Positions 10,734 through 24,575 of a DNA stretch of 64,000 nucleotides are shown piece after piece. Under the pieces are notes generated by a model. It was not told where the DNA came from and made no database searches. It saw only the letters and a list, made by a program, of their open reading frames with translations. Origin of the DNA: Glandiceps talaboti (lineage: Eukaryota; Hemichordata; Enteropneusta; Spengelidae). The stretch is from assembly GCF_964340395.1 (NCBI RefSeq), contig NC_135563.1, forward strand, positions 14,777,151 through 14,841,150, written 5' to 3'. A program made the position numbers and the translations under genes. Numbering within the stretch: the first letter of the stretch is position 1; the number at the start of each line of letters is the position of its first letter.

Positions 10734-13700
10734 TATATATTTTTATTGGAAAGCATAGATGGGGTTTTCCGACATGAAATTTTGTCACAAATGGTAGTTT
10801 GTAAGACAGTAAATATTAGAGGAGAGATCTGTTACCGAAGACCCATTCTGACTACATTTTATAAAACTTTGATCTTTTACAGTGTTTGTTGCACATACAT
10901 ATTTAAAACACATAAAAAGTACGCGTATCCAGAAACAAACCCGAGACTACATAAATGTATGCCCCTGAGATTGTTATGCTTTTCGCATTGTGTCTCCTGC
11001 AAGATACGCTGTATCGTTCCGCCTTCATTCGATTGGTAAAATACTAGTTTCGTTTACCCAGACTCTCTGCCCCCCCCCCCCCCAACCCGAAAGAGAGACT
11101 CCCTATAGCTCCCAACGATGAGCGTATGGGTTATCGAGACTAATATACGTACTGTCTGATAACGCGCAACGATACGCCGTACTTATACATACGTGTATAT
11201 TACATACAAATGCGGCCTGGCGAAGGCCAGTCACTACAATGATTCAGTAGGTTTTATAGTTAGAATACCATTATTGCAATGTTGAAGGTAGTTACCATGG
11301 ACGATAACATGCGCCTTTAACTATTAAAGGGGTTGTCTACCCAACAGCAATCAACATAAACATCTGAATTAGTCTATCGAAATCATGGTGGCCGAGGTCA
11401 ATAAATATATCATGCATATTTACCTTATCAATAAAGTTACACAATTTTGGTGAGTTGCAATGGGATAGATAGTTTCAAAGTTTATTTTAATCAGTAGACC
11501 AATATAATTTATGGAGATCCTACTTTGAAATTAAGCCTTGAATTGATCGATTGAATAATGCAACAACGCCTTTTGGTGAAGTGGTTAATATTTTCACCAA
11601 GTAAGGGTCACTGCCGAAGACTTGACATATGCATGTAATCATGGTAATATATTTGGCATGCAGCAATGCCTACGCCACACTTCACATCCAAGTATTAATT
11701 CTGACACGTTGGCAGATCAACACTTACGTATGAGTTCGATTTGAGCAATATTCACATAAAGTTTGTTGAAAGCCTGACTGGATCGATTGTGATGTGTTGG
11801 TTTCACACTCAAGTCAACGTAATAAACTTGCCTTCCTTTGTCACTCATTTATTTGTTTTACTTGTCAGTGATTTCTCAGAATTTGACCAGTGAAAGTGTT
11901 GCCATTAACGTCAGTTTATTTTGGCCCGGCGCAAAATTTGTGAAACAAATAAACTTTACAAACAAATACCCTCTGTATATATCCCAGTATGAGATTTTGA
12001 AATTATGTGTTCTTTGCAAATGCGTGACATAAAGTGGCCAAGAGATATACCTATTTAAAATCTGAAATAGAATACAAATATTTAGGCAAAATCTTCATTT
12101 GGGTTTTTCTACATACCTTGGATAAATTTCACCCAATTGCGATTTTCAAAAACCGAACATGAATGTATATATAGTGCGTACACAAGGCGAAGACGGGTCA
12201 ATTATTGAAAAGGTATGTCACGCATTATATTGTATCTAGTGAGTATTCAATGACGTGTCAGATATAATTAGCATGTACCAGTACATCAGTCCAGTACCAA
12301 ATCCATAATTGGTTACATAACTCATGGGATTATTTGAATTGGGATATTAAATTCGCTAAAACGAAAGTCTTGTTTTTGAAAGCTAGATCGTCATGGTGAC
12401 GGTGTGAAAGAAACATATTTTAATTAATTGAAACACCTTCTGATCCATTTGGTTTTTTTCCCTTAGCAAATGTGGATTTATATGATAACCTTCACGCTTT
12501 GGTTACGTCTTTCAAAAGTTACCACATTTAAAAAAGTGGAAACACTGTAAAACAGTAATAGTTAATTAAGCAATAGATAATAACCGAGACCCAGTGTCAT
12601 ATTCGGTTACCTAAGGTAAATCTCTTTATAGTTTATCAGGCCTAAAAAACATAATTGTTTATTTCCGGTTACCTGACCCCCATTTAGCTTTTCGCTGTCA
12701 ACCCTACACTTTTTTTTACGTATTTGAGAAAAAAATAATAAAATCACAAAATTTTGTGAAGTCTCACGAGAAATTGTGGATGCGGAAACTGACATCAAAA
12801 TAAAACTTCTTTTAATCTATAAATAATGGCTGTACATCTGGGTAGGAAGAAATAAACAACACAGAGACCATTTGGAAAACAATGGAAAACCTGAACTAGA
12901 CACTCACACAGAAACAATAAAATAATAAAATAAAAAATCTACCTACCCCACCTATTCGTAATCGGAACCACATATTTTTTTATTAGGCCTTATGATTGCA
13001 ATGAATAAAATCTGACGTAGGAATACGTCGACTAGATTTCATCTGTTTCCCTTTACATGTAATTCCTTCGCATACTGTCATTTGTTATGTTTGATCGTCT
13101 ATGGTTTGATTTTGCCGCCCGACATGAACGACACTGTTGTGTAAATGGGGTCAATGTCCCCAAACAATAACAAATGCAATACCACGTGACTGGTGACGAA
13201 AGGGTGAGCCCAGTAACTAGGATGTATTTGATATCCATCCGAGGCGAAATTTTCAAAATGCTTCTTTAAAAGATACAGGTGGGTAAGGTGTCGCATCTAA
13301 ACTATAATTATAAATTTTTATACCAGTATTTTCACGAAGTTGTAGAGTAGACCTTAAATTCATCATTACACGGAGAACTATATTGTGTTGTGCGCAGGCA
13401 TGTAGATATTTTGCTGCCGTGTCACTGGAAAACACCCAAGCAGTAAAATAGCGTATTACTCAACTGAGGATAGCATCGGGTGTCGTTTAGGCGTAACATT
13501 TCTGCAGAACTCAGCGTTTTTCGTGCCAAATTAACACGTTGGCATAGTGCATGTCTCTTGTTTATGCTGTAGCACCGTAGTATCTCGGTTTTAGCAGTAT
13601 AGGAAGTCGACAAATTCAACTGCAAGTACCCCAGACAGAAATTGTGCAGGTCAGTTGCCCGCCATGTTTTTTTTCTGCTGTTTGTGACCGTGGACGTGTT

Positions 13701-15124
13701 TGTGTAAATTATTTTTTGTTGTAAGCTGTTCCTAATCGTTTCTCATCAGAAACGAGGCATTCCTTTGGTTGTGGAGGACACTCTGAAGTGCTGAACAACC
13801 ACTAAACTGTTATTTAGGGAATGATTCACCGAAATCTTCACAGGTGAATCAGACAATGACAAACAAAGGGCGAACACCTCGTCAGTATCACAACAATAAC
13901 AAACTGAACGTTCATTTTGTCAGCGGGTGTCCGTGTGAAAGGAAAGCTCTCAAATTCCGATGATTTTCATTTGTTAGCAATTAATTGTACTAAAAATACA
14001 ACACAATATGTTCATCAGATGGTGCCAAACAACCGCATTTGAGAGTACCCACTTGTGACAAACAATTTTAAGTCGGCGATTCGATGGGATAATTGAGTGT
14101 ACATCACATAAGATCTAGATCTGTAAACATGTTCAGACTGACGTGGAGCCTTTTCAAATGTCAAGGATGTTACCGTGTTGTTTATTTACGCTGTGAAATA
14201 GTTGTTTATTATTCAGTGAACTGTAAAACTGGTAGCTAAAACGAAGTACTGTAGCTAGGGTGGTTAGTGTCAAACTATTTCCTTCCTGTTGTTTATGCAG
14301 ATAGCACTATCTAGATAAACATCGTTTGTTCGTAAACAATGATTCAGTGGAAATACAGTTATTCACTCCTCATAGTCAATAAACACTTTATAATTCTATA
14401 CCAGCTGTTGTTGTAAAATAATTTTTCACTGAAGATGTTAGAAGTGGAATGATAGACATGGCATATGTATCAAATAAAACAAACTATGTAGTAAACGAGC
14501 TGGCAGATGTTGTGTCCATGATGATAAAACAAAAGCAAAACTTTATTATTGAGACAAGGACAACTGGCGAAGGACACTATCTCAAACTCAGTAATTGTGC
14601 CAAGGTTGTATATGCACTTCATCTTTCTGGAATGCAGAGTTACGCCACTTCCTGAGGTGAAATGTCACAATCATTGCACTTTTCCTTGTACACATACATA
14701 TAGGTCTTGTATTTTGGTTGTACACTATCTGATGTGTATGCAACACAAGTTTGACTGCAGTGTACTTGTTCATGAGTGTGATGTTAACTAACAATTACTG
14801 TTCTGAGTACCTTTTACTAAATGTCTTATTGAATCACACATTGCTTAATTATACCAGATACAAGATATTTAGACCTGGTTTTAGTGTTGTGTACAGCACA
14901 GTGAAGGTCACATCGCACAAGTTTTACTAATAAGTACAGTAAGTGTATGGTATTCAGCACATGTCTTTATGTTCTCATTACTGAAGCCATCCTTGGTGCA
15001 GAATTAAAGTCTTGGTTGACAGATGTGAACTCACATTTGAAAGAAGTAAGACAGGTTTTCAGTCTTTCCTTGTTTAACGTTTGTATTTGAAAGATTTATT
15101 GTTTATATCTCCTTTTGCTTTCAG
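10734..15124. other. Intergenic and probable 5' UTR intron of the PAIP2-like gene
   Basis: No coding exon is supported. A possible sulfotransferase polyadenylation hexamer (AATAAA) lies near 11430. A C-run lies at 11071-11084. The right end (15111-15124, TTTTGCTTTCAG) is a strong splice acceptor, so part of this stretch is likely an intron within the PAIP2-like 5' UTR. I could not identify the first exon. Confidence 0.4.
12595..12985. repeat. Dispersed repeat (partly repeated inverted at 43662-43722)
   Basis: The right end reads ATCTACCTACCCCACC then ATCGGAACCACA (about 12934-12975). The reverse complement of both blocks, in matching order, occurs at 43662-43722. The left end carries paired GGTTACCT motifs (about 12605 and 12667). 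Only the right end is confirmed by the second copy; the left boundary is a guess. Confidence 0.45.
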
Positions 15125-15168
15125 TTTGTTACTTTTTTTGAAAAGTCAGTATTTACAAGTAGCCAGCC

Positions 15169-16579
15169 ATGAAGGGGCCAGTAGAAGTTGTAAATTCGTC
15201 ATCAGACTCAAACAAGAACACAACAACTAGTTCCACCATTATTGGACCATTTGCTGAATATCTCTGGATGGCAGAGGTGGAAGAGTTTGACCAAAAAGTA
15301 AGTTTACTGAGAGTATTATTACTGCAGTAGATTGCTGGGTTGCCTCAAGGATATTTTAGTGGGTCTCATCTCAGCTTTCTAAAGAACAAAACAACCCACT
15401 TTTCATATTGACATATTCCTTTTCATGGAATTTTTCTGTGACCTAACTTGGCCTTACATGTAATTGTAATTTTTAATGTGTAGTAGTTCAGTATACTGTA
15501 CAGTTATTGATTTCATTGACATGCTTAGTGCCATTAAATCTACAAATGCTGAAAGTGTACTTCTGACATATCACAATTCATATTAGGACTACAGGATATT
15601 GGGGATCTGCATCATCATGAGTATCCATGTTAGTAGTTTAATTTCTAAGAAAGTAAAATGCCAAGTTCAGTTTAGGATTAAAATTTAGATGTGAACATCT
15701 GTCTATCAGAGCTACATTATAAAGAAAAACTGGTCCAAATCAAAAGAATGATGATTGATCCTTTGTTATCATGAGGTAGCCTGGTATTGAAATGCAGGCC
15801 TTTAAGATTGGATTCAGACTACAGGGTTTGATGTAGAAAGAATGCCAATCTCTAGCTAATACTGGTAGACCTGCTATACATGTAATTTACAGAGTCTTCA
15901 AAAATCGCAACATTCTGATTGAACCATGTGTACATTTTGAGATAAATGGAAAGTTTGGAGATTATAAACCAAAGTAATCCTGATTGTCCATCTTGTTAGG
16001 TACTGGAAGAGTTACAAGAGGAAGAGTTTATGCAGGCATGTATGGAAGAAATGCTTCTAGAAGAGGAAGCAGATTGTTACTACCCATGTGAACATACAGA
16101 TGGAGATGTTGCAACTTGCTTCATTGCTGAATGTCTTTCAAGAATTTCAGTAGAAGAGAGACGGGCAATGGTAAGTCACAGTCAGAGTACAACATTTAGG
16201 TCCACTTAGTGCTGAAGTGAAGATGTCTTTCACTCCAAGAAAGTACTTGCCTGCTTCAGGTCCCTGACACACAATTTATCAGTCAACTGTGGTAGGAAAG
16301 GTCTGTTATTAGCATATTTGCTTGACTCTCACCAAACTATTCCAGTGCAATTGAAAGGATAATGACAGCTTTCCCAACTGAAGGGAGTACGTGATATTCT
16401 GTGAAATCATCGTGTATGTGGACAACTTCATATCAAACAGGGCTCGAAATTAACAGTAGTCCCATGCCCCAGACTACCAATTCTGATTGCATAAACTGAA
16501 ATTGTCAATATGTTAATGGCTAATATGTATATCTTCTTTCTTTATTCAACAGATTGATGAAGATTCACCAGATAGTTAA
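15169..16579 (+). CDS. PAIP2: Polyadenylate-binding-protein-interacting protein 2-like (three exons)
   Basis: Exons are 15169-15297 (GTAAGT donor, phase 0), 16000-16170 (GTAAGT donor, phase 0) and 16553-16579, joining to 108 residues. A strong acceptor at 15123-15124 shows a spliced 5' UTR. Residues 26-66 (GPFAEYLWMAEVEEF, then VLEELQEEEFMQACMEEMLL, EEEAD) match the PAM1 acidic region of vertebrate PAIP2 and PAIP2B (PFAEYMWMENEEEFNRQ, EEFIERCFQEML). PAM1 binds the RRM region of poly(A)-binding protein and represses translation. Human PAIP2 has about 127 residues and ends with a second site, PAM2 (LNPNAKEFVP), which binds the MLLE domain. Here the protein ends ...RRAMIDEDSPDS with no such motif. 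Either this is a PAM2-less form or an alternative last exon exists further right. The family assignment is firm; which vertebrate paralogue it corresponds to is not determinable. Confidence 0.88.
15655..15800. repeat. Dispersed repeat fragment in PAIP2 intron 1
   Basis: AGTTCAGTTTAGGATTAAAA, a later GATCCTTTGTTATCATGAG and CCTGGTATTGAAATG parallel the segment at 1590-1745 in order and orientation. It lies entirely within the intron between the first two coding exons. Confidence 0.35.
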
Positions 16580-19500
16580 AGGTTAGCCCGCACAAGTTCT
16601 TTGGCATCTACATATCACATTGGTACTTGAAAGAGTGTAGTATGGACAATGAACTTGACCTGGGGGTCTTGGTCTCAGTAGTGATTGGCAAGACTTGGTC
16701 TCAAAGACCCAAGCTATATAGGAGGTAGTCAAATTGATGGTTGCAAAAAAACTGCCAGCTTTCAGAGGTGCAAATACTGTGAGATAGCTTATCTTATTTT
16801 GTTCTGTTCATTGTTCGTGTGTTTTCACTTTTCTTGTTATTGTGTATTAATGTGTATTCAAGAGAAAAAAGTATAAAAAGGCTTTATCTTTAAAAAAGAT
16901 TTAAAATCATGACAAAATGTGGAAAATGTAATTTTATATTTAATATAGCATTTATGGTTGAGTACTTGATCCTGATAAGATCTTTTTATTTTTCTACAGT
17001 TATGTTTTGAAGGTTGCCACTTTAAGGTAATGAATTGTTGTATGTGGTGCCTCTATTCTGTAGCATTAAAAGTCTTGCTAGACAAAGGTACATGTACTTG
17101 TTACGGAAAGTCTTCCAAGACCAAGATTGTTGTAGCTACTTCTTGTTAAGGTCACGTCAAATTTGTAGATTTTTCACGGTTGTGAATTTTTTGGAAATAA
17201 TGTAAGTTTATAGGCAAATGACAGCAATAACTGAATGAGGAGACCATTGTCGTCACCCAGGCATGGGACATATTTTCATGATATTTTTAGGTGAAAAATA
17301 TTTTTTTTATTTGAAATTTGGTTCTCCCATGAACCTGTTGGTTGGTAAATGGTCCTCCAAGTCCAGTTTTGCTGTGCGAGATTCGTATTTATAATTATGC
17401 TGTCCTGTCCTATACTATGATCTGTTCAGGTATTACAGATTAATCTGTTAGGTTTCAAGTTCTATAATTAAATATGTCAACAGTAACAGAATCACACATA
17501 TGTGAACCTAGGGAAGAGTTCATCTCATGAAACTACCCAAATGTTCAGAGTTACATATACTGATCCCGTTTACAAAGTGGCTAGTGTTTATTCAAAAAGG
17601 GATAAGCCAGGTTATTTCTTGAACAAAGCTGTCATTTTCCAGGTTAGATACATTGCATATCTTTACTATGTGATATTGAAGGCCAGGGAACAACTCATAC
17701 AAATGCAAATTGATCAACAAGCTGTGTGTGCAATACAGTGAGAATTGTTTTTTTTTTGTGCCTGGTATCATCGTAACAAGCCCTGCTTGTACAATGTAGA
17801 TACCTTGTACATTCCACCAAAAAAAATGTTTTTTATTTGTCATTGACTCGTTAAGGGTAGTGTTTAGGTGCTAATGGGGAGCGTGCTGCAAGTCATTGTT
17901 GTGTGTAGGAAATAGTATCAAACTGAAATTACTTGGATGGGAAGCTAGGAATTTGCTTGAAGGAATTGCTTGATGGTTTTGAAAGGATGTTTCAGTGGGG
18001 TTTGTTGTTACACACTACTTGAGATCACTGCAGTAGTAAAATGGAAAGTTGACCATTTCAACGTAAACCTGCATTTCTCATTGTACATGTAAAATCACTT
18101 AGTGACTTGTATTGCAATTGATGTCAAAGAAGTTGAACAACTGACAAATGTATAAAACAGGAAAAAGGTGCATTATTTAAATATTTATTACAGTGTGAGT
18201 GTCTTTGAACATATAGTACGATACTTGACTCTCTCAGTCCACGTTTCACTTTTTATTGAGTAGTTCATCTTGTGTTGAACTCAAAGCCATGGCCAGTTTA
18301 TTCAGTAAAGTGACAACAATGCAGCAAACCCAGTGGACTGAGAATGGGTTGAGTATATACAGAACATAGAATTGTAGGTGCAATGTCTGGTATCAAGTCA
18401 ACTAGTTTAATTGATGCATTCAAAACCTGCGTTACCATTACTGAGCTACAGCATGATGTATATGCCATAACGTGTAATAATCTCACGGTGAACAATCCCA
18501 AATTTTGAAAATAAAGGTATTTGCAAGGCTAGAAGTCAAGCAAATAGTCTATTTCTAGTGTCAAGAAGATGAGCAGATTACATGTATTTGTTATTCAGAG
18601 ATACTGCAAGGAGATGACTTTGATCAACCAGTAAATAAAGTGGAATTTTTATGCCAGTATCACATATGTAATATCCAGTTGTGCTTATCAAACAGCAAAG
18701 ACAACAAACCATGTTTTAAAAGGCCTTTGCTTATACATGTAACAAATATTGACTCTAAATTTATATGTAGAATGGTACTACAGTATACAAAAGTGAAAGC
18801 AAATCATACACATTGGTTGTGATTGACTGCAGATTTTCCTGTTTTAAACTGCATTCTATGTTATGTTGTTCAGCTTCTTACTATTTATAAGTAGTTTCTT
18901 GTGCTTATGTAAGACTAAGAGAATTACGGTATTTTTAAGTCAATTTGATTGTATTTTTGAAATTAACCAGTAATGGAGGTGTATGTTTATATGGATTTAT
19001 CAGTGGTTGGTTAAAACCACTTGTGGCTCATCATGGAGTACTTTTAGTGAAACATATTTACCAAAAAAATGTTGGTGCCAAACGTATTGCGGACAAGCTC
19101 TTAAATATAAGCATTGTATAATAATACTAGTATATACGATGTTCAAAGATAGTTTTGGCAAATACAAACGTACAAAGTAAGACAGAAGAAAGACTGTCAG
19201 ACCTGATTGTCAGTTGGACCTTGATATTTTCTAAACTGCCATGCCATCCATATACAGACGTAAATCTCCATTCTGGTTCCTAAGATTTATCTTCAGTCAA
19301 CTAAAAAGAAGAAAAAAAATGTTCAGGGATATGCAAAATGTTGCTATTTTGTCAACTAAGAAGTTTGTAAGCAGTGTGCACAGACACGTGATGCACATCT
19401 GAAATATTGTGTTGAGTTAAAGCACCAAAGAAAGCAGGCTTAAAAAAATTCATGTAACCACTGTGCTCGTCTGTAATTCCAATAAATTCTGAAAATGTGT

Positions 19501-19584
19501 CTGGCTGTGTATTGTTTGGTTATTTTGTAGAGTGCTGCAGTATGAGAAATGTATTGTTCTGATGACAAAGCCACAATTTACTGC
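16580..19584. other. PAIP2 3' UTR and downstream region
   Basis: No coding exon is supported. Plus-strand polyadenylation hexamers occur at 18509-18514 and 19481-19486 (AATAAA), with ATTAAA near 17064. The one at 19481 is followed within about 20 bp by a GT-rich stretch, a usual arrangement for a cleavage site. I found no PAM2-like coding segment by eye. Confidence 0.4.
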
Positions 19585-20140
19585 TACAGGAGGACTATCC
19601 TTCTAATCACCCCAGATTAGGGGTTACGACAACTACAATAAATCTAGTCTGGTTACCCCGACCCTTACAGGAAGGTTATCCTTCCAATCACTCCAGATTA
19701 GGTATTACCACAACTACAAATAATTTAGTTTTGGTTACCCCGACCCTTACAGGAAGGCTATCCTTCTAATCACCCCAGATAAGGTATTACCACAACTACA
19801 AATAATCTAGTCTTGGTTACCCAGACCCTTACAGGAAGGCTATCCTTCCAATCACCCCAGATTAGGTATTACTACAACTACAAATAATCTAGTCTTGGTT
19901 ACCCAGACCCTTACAGGAAGGCTATCCTTCTAATCACCCCAGATTAGGTATTACTACAACTACAATAAATCTAGTCTGGTTACCCAGATTGTTGAAGAGA
20001 GGTTATCCTTCCAATCACCCCAGATAGGTGTATTACTACAACTACAAATAATTTAGTCTAGGTTACCCAGACCATTGCAATTTGCAGGAGGGCTTTTCTA
20101 CCAATTACCCCGATAAGGTATTACTACAACTACAATACTG
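19585..20140. repeat. 82-bp minisatellite, about seven units
   Basis: Units begin with ACAGGAAGGCTATCCTTC-type sequence near 19586, 19668, 19749, 19830, 19912, 19995 and 20080. Each carries AATCACCCCAGATTAGG, an ACAACTACAAATAA block and GGTTACCC. The middle units are the most alike; the outer ones are diverged. It has no conserved reading frame and is not a CRISPR array: units are contiguous with no unique spacers. Confidence 0.9.
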
Positions 20141-20363
20141 TATGTGTAATCTCACAGTCCTTTATTCTTGAGAATGCTGAAAGTCAAAATGGATTGCAGG
20201 TTTGTTCTTGCTTTGCCCTGTGGACGGTTTTTCAAGGGTTTCTTACTAGTGGTTTCTATGGACGATTTTCAGAGATAATTCCATCAGTCGGTATTCAAAG
20301 GAAGTCGGAAATCAGTTTACAAAGGGGTCGATTTCCATAGGTTATATATACCACAGACAAGTA

Positions 20364-20533
<170 letters not shown>

Positions 20534-20582
20534 TTAATAATATAATATAATTTAATTATATTATTAAAAATTAAAATTATTT

Positions 20583-22210
20583 AGCGCATATATATATAGC
20601 GCATGTAAATAATTTTTGTAAAACGTTTGACTCCACACAATTAACATCATTGATAAATTGTTGTAAGCAGCTGTCATTGACATGGGAGAAGTCTGTCCAG
20701 GTATCAGCGATTCCTGACACATTTTGCAGTGTCATCTCATGGATTAGATTTATTGAATTACAGAAGGCCTTTGTATAGATTATGCATGCAAGTGTCACCA
20801 CTGCTCTCGTTTCTCAAATCGCGAAGGTGGGACTTGCGCCCCCATTGGCGAATACATGACAGTTTGATCATTCGTTTTCAATTTACTCTCAAACAAATCG
20901 CCATAACAAGGGTTTATATAGACCGATGGATGACGTACAGGTTAGGCGCTAGAGGTGCGTCTGAGCCCAGACAATGTCAACCGCACATATTAGTATCAAA
21001 GATAAAGATGGCAATTATATTGTTTTGTGAAAATAATCGAGTTACTGTTTGAGTTGAACTATAGTGTGGGTCCATTCTCGTTTAAAATTTCTCCCATAGA
21101 AAATGGGAATGTTTAATAGTGTGAAAGAGGTATCCACTGGAGACACATGTACAGTTACACGGAGGAAAAGGGAAATTACTGATAAAGTTCAATTACAACA
21201 ATTAACTCAAAATGGCCGTGTTGTTCGTGTTGGGTTTATCTTTGTAGTAAACCTTTCGCCTTGAGAGACACTTCTGATGCATTAGTAGTATCATTACGTT
21301 GGACTAATTCCCCAGTAGATTCGGAATCGCATCATAAATCTGTCCAGCTGCTGCCCAGTGGGTCCCATCAAGAATGATGGCGATGCTTTATTTCTTGACG
21401 GTCGAAATAACGAAATCAAATTAAACCTTCAACTGTTGATGTATCATTAAAGTTACTAGAAATAAGCAGTCTCTGTTGTTTTTTGTCAAGAAGGCAAAAT
21501 CCTGTTTTAAGCTTGAGCAGGTTTGAATCGAATTTTCACATTTCTTGCTTCTACTCATCGAAGTCATGTATCGAGCATCTTTCTCCCCCTCCTTCTCCCC
21601 TCTCACCCCTTTGTCTCTAGCTTTCACACAAGAGCGAAAATAACAAAACGTAAACGACTTTGTTGCAGACTATGAATGAATCATTGACAAGGTGCACCGG
21701 TGGCATCAATTATATTTTAATTAGTTGACACCAAATTTGCACAAGGTCCCAATCACTTCAAAATTTCTCGTCGCCATGGGAATAATTTGACAAATCGAAT
21801 AATTAAACAGCGAAGTCGTGAGCAGACAACTAGTTTATCTCAATCTAGGGAAGATCGAAATTGTGGCAGCGTATATTATGGAACAGTCATGTTTCAAACT
21901 GATTAAAAGATATGCCCATCAGGCGAGATAGGGGTGTCTATAGGAGATATCCTATGGGTAAATGACACGCGTGACGAGGAAGTTTAAGCCGTAGATCACG
22001 GAAAACGGATCTTTGAACAGACAAACCACAGATGTGGATGTTCTATCTAGATTGGTATCAAACTAAGCCACTATGTTTGCACCCTGGAGAAGTCTCCAAT
22101 GATATGTATTCCTGTCTGGTTTATGTGCATACCAGATACAACTCTTTTCATTCTGACATATACAAGTCCGTAATTCTAGATAACGTTGTTTGGAAACGAG
22201 TAAAATTTAC
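20583..22210. other. Intergenic, no supported gene
   Basis: Several frames of 70-107 codons overlap without domain matches or splice context. I see no RNA gene or clear repeat boundary. Confidence 0.45.
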
Positions 22211-22217
22211 GGCCGCG

Positions 22218-22364
22218 GGGTGGGGGGGGGGGGGGCTGAGGAGAAAATATTTTGGTGTAATTTTTATCAGCCCCCCCCCTCTCAAAAATATTCATGGCCC
22301 TCCGAAATGAACCCAAGCCCTTTCGTAGCCCCCCCCCCGTCTACATTTATATACGGTACCCCCC

Positions 22365-22408
<44 letters not shown>

Positions 22409-22432
22409 AAACAAACACAAACACACACACTT
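22218..22432. repeat. G-run and C-runs followed by (CA)n
   Basis: A G14 run at 22222-22235 is followed by several C-runs (about 22271, 22329, 22361) and a (CA)n tract (22370-22430). The G and C runs are complementary and could fold together. They break polymerases, so local sequence accuracy may be poor. Confidence 0.85.
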
Positions 22433-22587
22433 TCCGCATTCTGGAATTGCACATTCTATGTACACCATACATTAAAATTACAGTGGCAATCGACTTCAGC
22501 ATCCATACATAACAATAATATATTTTCTTTACATATAGATGTGGGCTTTGCAAGGAGATGTCTCACACTGGGCTGTAAACCTATAAT

Positions 22588-22670
22588 TGCAGCACAGGGA
22601 AAAGGACGAATAATCAATTTTGTTCTCGTGATTTTCCGGATTTCTCATATTATTTTCTGTATATTTCATC
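22588..22670 (+). mobile_element. MITE copy 3 (left TIR only)
   Basis: GCACAGGG...AGGACGAATAATCAATTTTG followed by GATTTTCCGGATTTCTCATA matches the left TIR and adjacent bases of the element at 44893-45235 in the same orientation. The internal region and right TIR are missing. Confidence 0.65.
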
Positions 22671-23607
22671 AAAACCTAGACATCATTAATCACCCTGAGT
22701 CAAAATACAAGATTGAACTGTACATACAGTCCACACATTTCAGCATGTCCACACTCGTGGACCGGAGCAACCAGATGAAATCTCTGGAGATTACGTCCAC
22801 GTGCACGTACACATGGGTTTTAATTACTAGACCATGAAATACAATTATCTGAACCGTTGTCATCACCACATAGAGCTCATTAATCATATCCTGTGACAAA
22901 ATGCAAAATACAAAATACAGGATGGAACTGTAAGTGAGGAATTTGTGACCTTTGGGCATAATTTTCTACGTACTAGTGTTCATAATCTATGTACGCGACC
23001 ACCAGTATTATTGGTGTTTGTACGTCAACGGTAAGATACATTTATACAGATTTTCTCCAGACTGTTTCTAGTCAGGACAGTGTGTCTAAAATGGTGCAAC
23101 AACGCGATTTTTTTTCATTCTCAACAAACCTGTCACTCACTCTACTATATATGGCAGTTACTGTTCCTTTTATTTAGTACTTTAGAGCACGTGTGTATGT
23201 GGGGGCAGATGTCATTTGCTTGTTATTGGCTTTATCAATGCTAAAACTAATTCCCCATCGCCTAATTCCAACATGACAAATTTGGTTTTTAGCAATACTC
23301 CGATAGGATGTCTCCACGTATTATTGCCAGTATTTGAATTCATATGCAGTCCGTCATAATAAAAATTATGACTTGCAAGAATTTTTATGCAAAGTTGTAT
23401 TATCAAACCACAATAAATATATTATTTTAGCAGCGAATAAAATGATAGAGAACTATAGTGGATTATTATGCTATAAATACAACCTGGTTGCATGTTATCC
23501 GACGTACATCCGAGACCCCGTATGTGTGCGTGTATATGCATTCTATGCCATCCTAGTAATTTGATTCTAGGGGTCGACGTCGTTCAATAACGCAAGGACA
23601 TGAATAC
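22671..23607. other. Intergenic, with a local diverged duplication
   Basis: CATTAATCACCCTGAGTCAA...GAACTGTA near 22684-22725 resembles CATTAATCATATCCTGTGACAA...GAACTGTA at about 22879-22932. The two are separated by about 190 bp. Nothing coding is supported. Confidence 0.35.
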
Positions 23608-24062
<455 letters not shown>

Positions 24063-24065
24063 ATG

Positions 24066-24412
24066 TATCAAAACTTCCTGAGTCAGCCAGTATTGTAGTG
24101 CATGGGCGAACTGTATACGACGATGTGTGTGGTATAACTGGAACATAGACTTTATTTATCAAAGCCCTGGTGAGTTCTGTCGCACGGCCTCACCCCAAGG
24201 CCAGGGTCAGGAGTTGATTGATGCTCACAGCTCCACGATCAAAAGCCAAGTCTTTGAATCTGCGACGATATGGTCGTAGGAATAATCGAATTACAGTAAG
24301 TCACGCATATGAGGTGGGCTTTTAAGATAACAATAGGTCATGCATAGTTATGAGCGTCATGGAGATGAAACAAAGGATACTAAACTTTAACTTGAATGAC
24401 ATCTCCAGACAT
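24066..24412 (+). mobile_element. Dispersed repeat R, copy A
   Basis: It begins TATCAAAACTTCCTGAGTC and ends CTTGAATGACATCTCCAGAC. The head and tail match copy B (25577-25729) directly. Nearly the whole length matches the reverse complement of 52137-52506, including AACTGGAACATA...GACTTTATTTATCAAAGCCC, GCTCCACG.TCAAAA and TTTTAAGATAACAATAG. It has no coding frame and behaves as a non-autonomous interspersed element. Confidence 0.75.
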
Positions 24413-24575
24413 AAAAATGAAAAATGAAAACATTCTCCTCTCTTTTCTTGAGATTTGTCCTCAAATCTATTTAAAACAATTGACAGATTAAAACATAGAT
24501 AAAATTATGGCATGCATATTTAGAACATATGATCATTTCTGTCAGAAATTTACGTACCATAGTTGACAATAATAT

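Noticed and set aside
19585-20140. Possible CRISPR-like array
   Set aside because: Units of 82 bp are contiguous with no unique spacers, and the genome is animal.
22190-22837. 215-codon plus-strand frame
   Set aside because: It runs through G, C and CA tracts and a MITE fragment, with no recognisable domain; it begins within low-complexity sequence.
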